In this document: piece by piece, positions 20,282 through 21,103 of the stretch
Layout of the letters: every line of letters begins with the position of its first letter
How positions within the stretch are numbered: the first letter of the stretch is position 1
Origin: a virus
Length of the DNA: 21,103 nucleotides
Virus record (IMG/VR): IMGVR_UViG_3300008108_000871
Location: 1 to 21,103 of that record
Strand: one strand, 5' to 3'
Translations under genes and position numbers: made by a program
The notes under the pieces: model-generated
The model's database searches: none
What the model was told of the DNA's origin: nothing
What the model saw: the letters and a program-made list of their open reading frames with translations, nothing else

Positions 20282-20560
20282 ATGGCAGAACAGCGCTCCA
20301 TTCTTCAGCGTCTCTTCGGCGGCGGAACGCAGCCAACAACGGAGAAGGCAACCCCGTCATTCGCACCTGACACTTATCCGTATGCTCGTGGCGCTCAATC
20401 AATAAACACGATTGCCAAGATGAGCACGGAGCAATTGCGACGATGGTCAAGGAACAACCCTTGGATTCGCGCCGCCGTCAAATCCACGAACGGTTCAGAA
20501 GTTGCGCGAACTGTTCCGCCGACCAAACCCGAAGGGGGATTCTTGGCGATCATTTATTGA
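20282..20560 (+). CDS. Portal protein, N-terminal fragment before a frame break
   Basis: Starts at an ATG with GAAGG 5 nt upstream. Residues 1-66 (MAEQRSILQRLFGGGTQPTT ... LRRWSRNNPWIRAAV) are a normal portal N terminus. After V66 the frame reads STNGSEVARTVPPTKP and soon stops; this is out of frame with the portal body. Portals form the 12-subunit ring through which DNA is packed. The body resumes in another frame at about 20481. Confidence 0.8.
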   Translation: MAEQRSILQRLFGGGTQPTTEKATPSFAPDTYPYARGAQSINTIAKMSTEQLRRWSRNNPWIRAAVKSTNGSEVARTVPPTKPEGGFLAIIY

Positions 20561-21103
20561 GCCAGTGATTGAAGACATTCTCGTTCTGGACCAAGGCGCA
20601 ATTGAGATTGAAAAGAAAGTCGGGTCTAGGGTCGGAGCAGACCCAATCGCATACCTCTGGAATAAAGACGCCGCCCGCATTGCCTTTGATACTACGTGGG
20701 ATGGCAGGGACGAAAGCAAGCCGCGATACTACGAACTAGACAGCGCTGGTCGGCAGGTTGCAATTTACAAGAACGATGAACTTATCGTTGTAATCGCAAA
20801 CCCAGTGACATACAGTCCAATCGGACTTTCTCCACTTGAGGTCCTCGCTGAAACAATCGCTGCAGACCTAGATGCTGCGGCGTATAACGCTAAGGCTGTT
20901 TCGCAGGCTGCGCCTCCCGGCGTTCTGCATCTTGGTGAGGGCGTGCGACCAGATCAGGTTGACTCGTTCAAGGCGTATTGGGAAGCAGAAGTTGCTGGCA
21001 AGAGCCAGATTGCTATCACTGGCGGCGGCAAGGGAATGCAGTGGCTTCCACTTGCTGCCTCAAACCGCGACATGCAGTTCATGGAGTGGCAGGTCTACCT
21101 TGC
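20481..21103 (+). pseudogene. Portal protein body in the shifted frame, cut by window edge
   Basis: An open frame with no start runs to the right edge. It begins NPRTVQKLRELFRRPNPKGD and continues SWRSFIEPVIEDILVLDQGA, then PVTYSPIGLSPLEVLAETIA, PDQVDSFKAYWEAEVAGKSQ and ITGGGKGMQWLPLAASNRDM. This is a typical HK97-type portal body. Compared with relatives I recall, a stretch of roughly 20-30 residues (usually IRRxQIxxAEWxIVP) seems absent at the join with RAAV. A short deletion with a frame change, or an assembly error, would explain this. Confidence 0.8.

Noticed and set aside
1-21103. CRISPR array, tRNA, integrase or attachment site
   Set aside because: I found no spaced direct repeats of CRISPR type outside coding repeats, no cloverleaf-like sequence, and no recombinase motifs. 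The window cannot show whether this is a prophage.

Overview
This window is part of the genome of a tailed double-stranded DNA phage (Caudoviricetes), or of a prophage. It carries most of a virion-assembly module: portal, HK97-type protease/scaffold and capsid protein, head-tail connectors, tail terminator, tail tube protein, frameshifted tail chaperones, a very long tape measure, and a hub/fibre protein. One tube protein, no visible sheath and a tape measure of about 1,630 residues point to a long-tailed siphovirus, with a tail near 0.25 micrometre by the usual 0.15 nm per residue rule. The host is uncertain. Three candidate leaderless starts, hairpins without U-tracts and a small HTH protein ending in a basic Cys motif fit an actinobacterial host, but nothing proves it. 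By eye G+C is about half, higher in the capsid and tube genes.

Layout, right to left. At 19595-21103 a plus-strand operon holds a zinc-finger protein, a small protein and the portal, which is frameshifted and cut by the window edge. Divergent from it, on the minus strand, are the protease-scaffold fusion (17333-19381) and the major capsid protein (16019-17326). A plus-strand glycosyltransferase (15181-16047) converges on the capsid gene. Minus-strand connectors follow (13294-15097), joined by TAATG stop/start overlaps. A plus-strand island (11447-13310) carries a holin-like membrane protein, an HTH protein and a metallophosphoesterase. The minus strand then runs: tail terminator, tail tube, a regulatory intergenic block, chaperone G with its -1 frameshift product GT, tape measure, a hub/fibre polypeptide of about 1,450 residues, and the start of one more gene at the left edge.

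The minus-strand genes build the particle in the usual order. The plus-strand genes sit between them as three islands, each with its own start signals. Their 3' ends converge on and overlap minus-strand genes (29 bp at the capsid gene, 17 bp at a connector gene).

Two points matter most. First, the T half of the tail chaperone has no start codon of its own. It is read through a canonical G_GGA_AAA slippery site, with a perfect 7-bp hairpin abutting it upstream. Second, four frame breaks fall in virion genes (hub twice, tape-measure end, portal). The two hub breaks fit single-base changes in homopolymers, and the tape-measure and portal breaks may also lack a short segment. Sequencing or assembly error, or prophage decay, are likelier than new biology. 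I see no tRNA, rRNA, CRISPR array, insertion sequence, integrase or attachment site.
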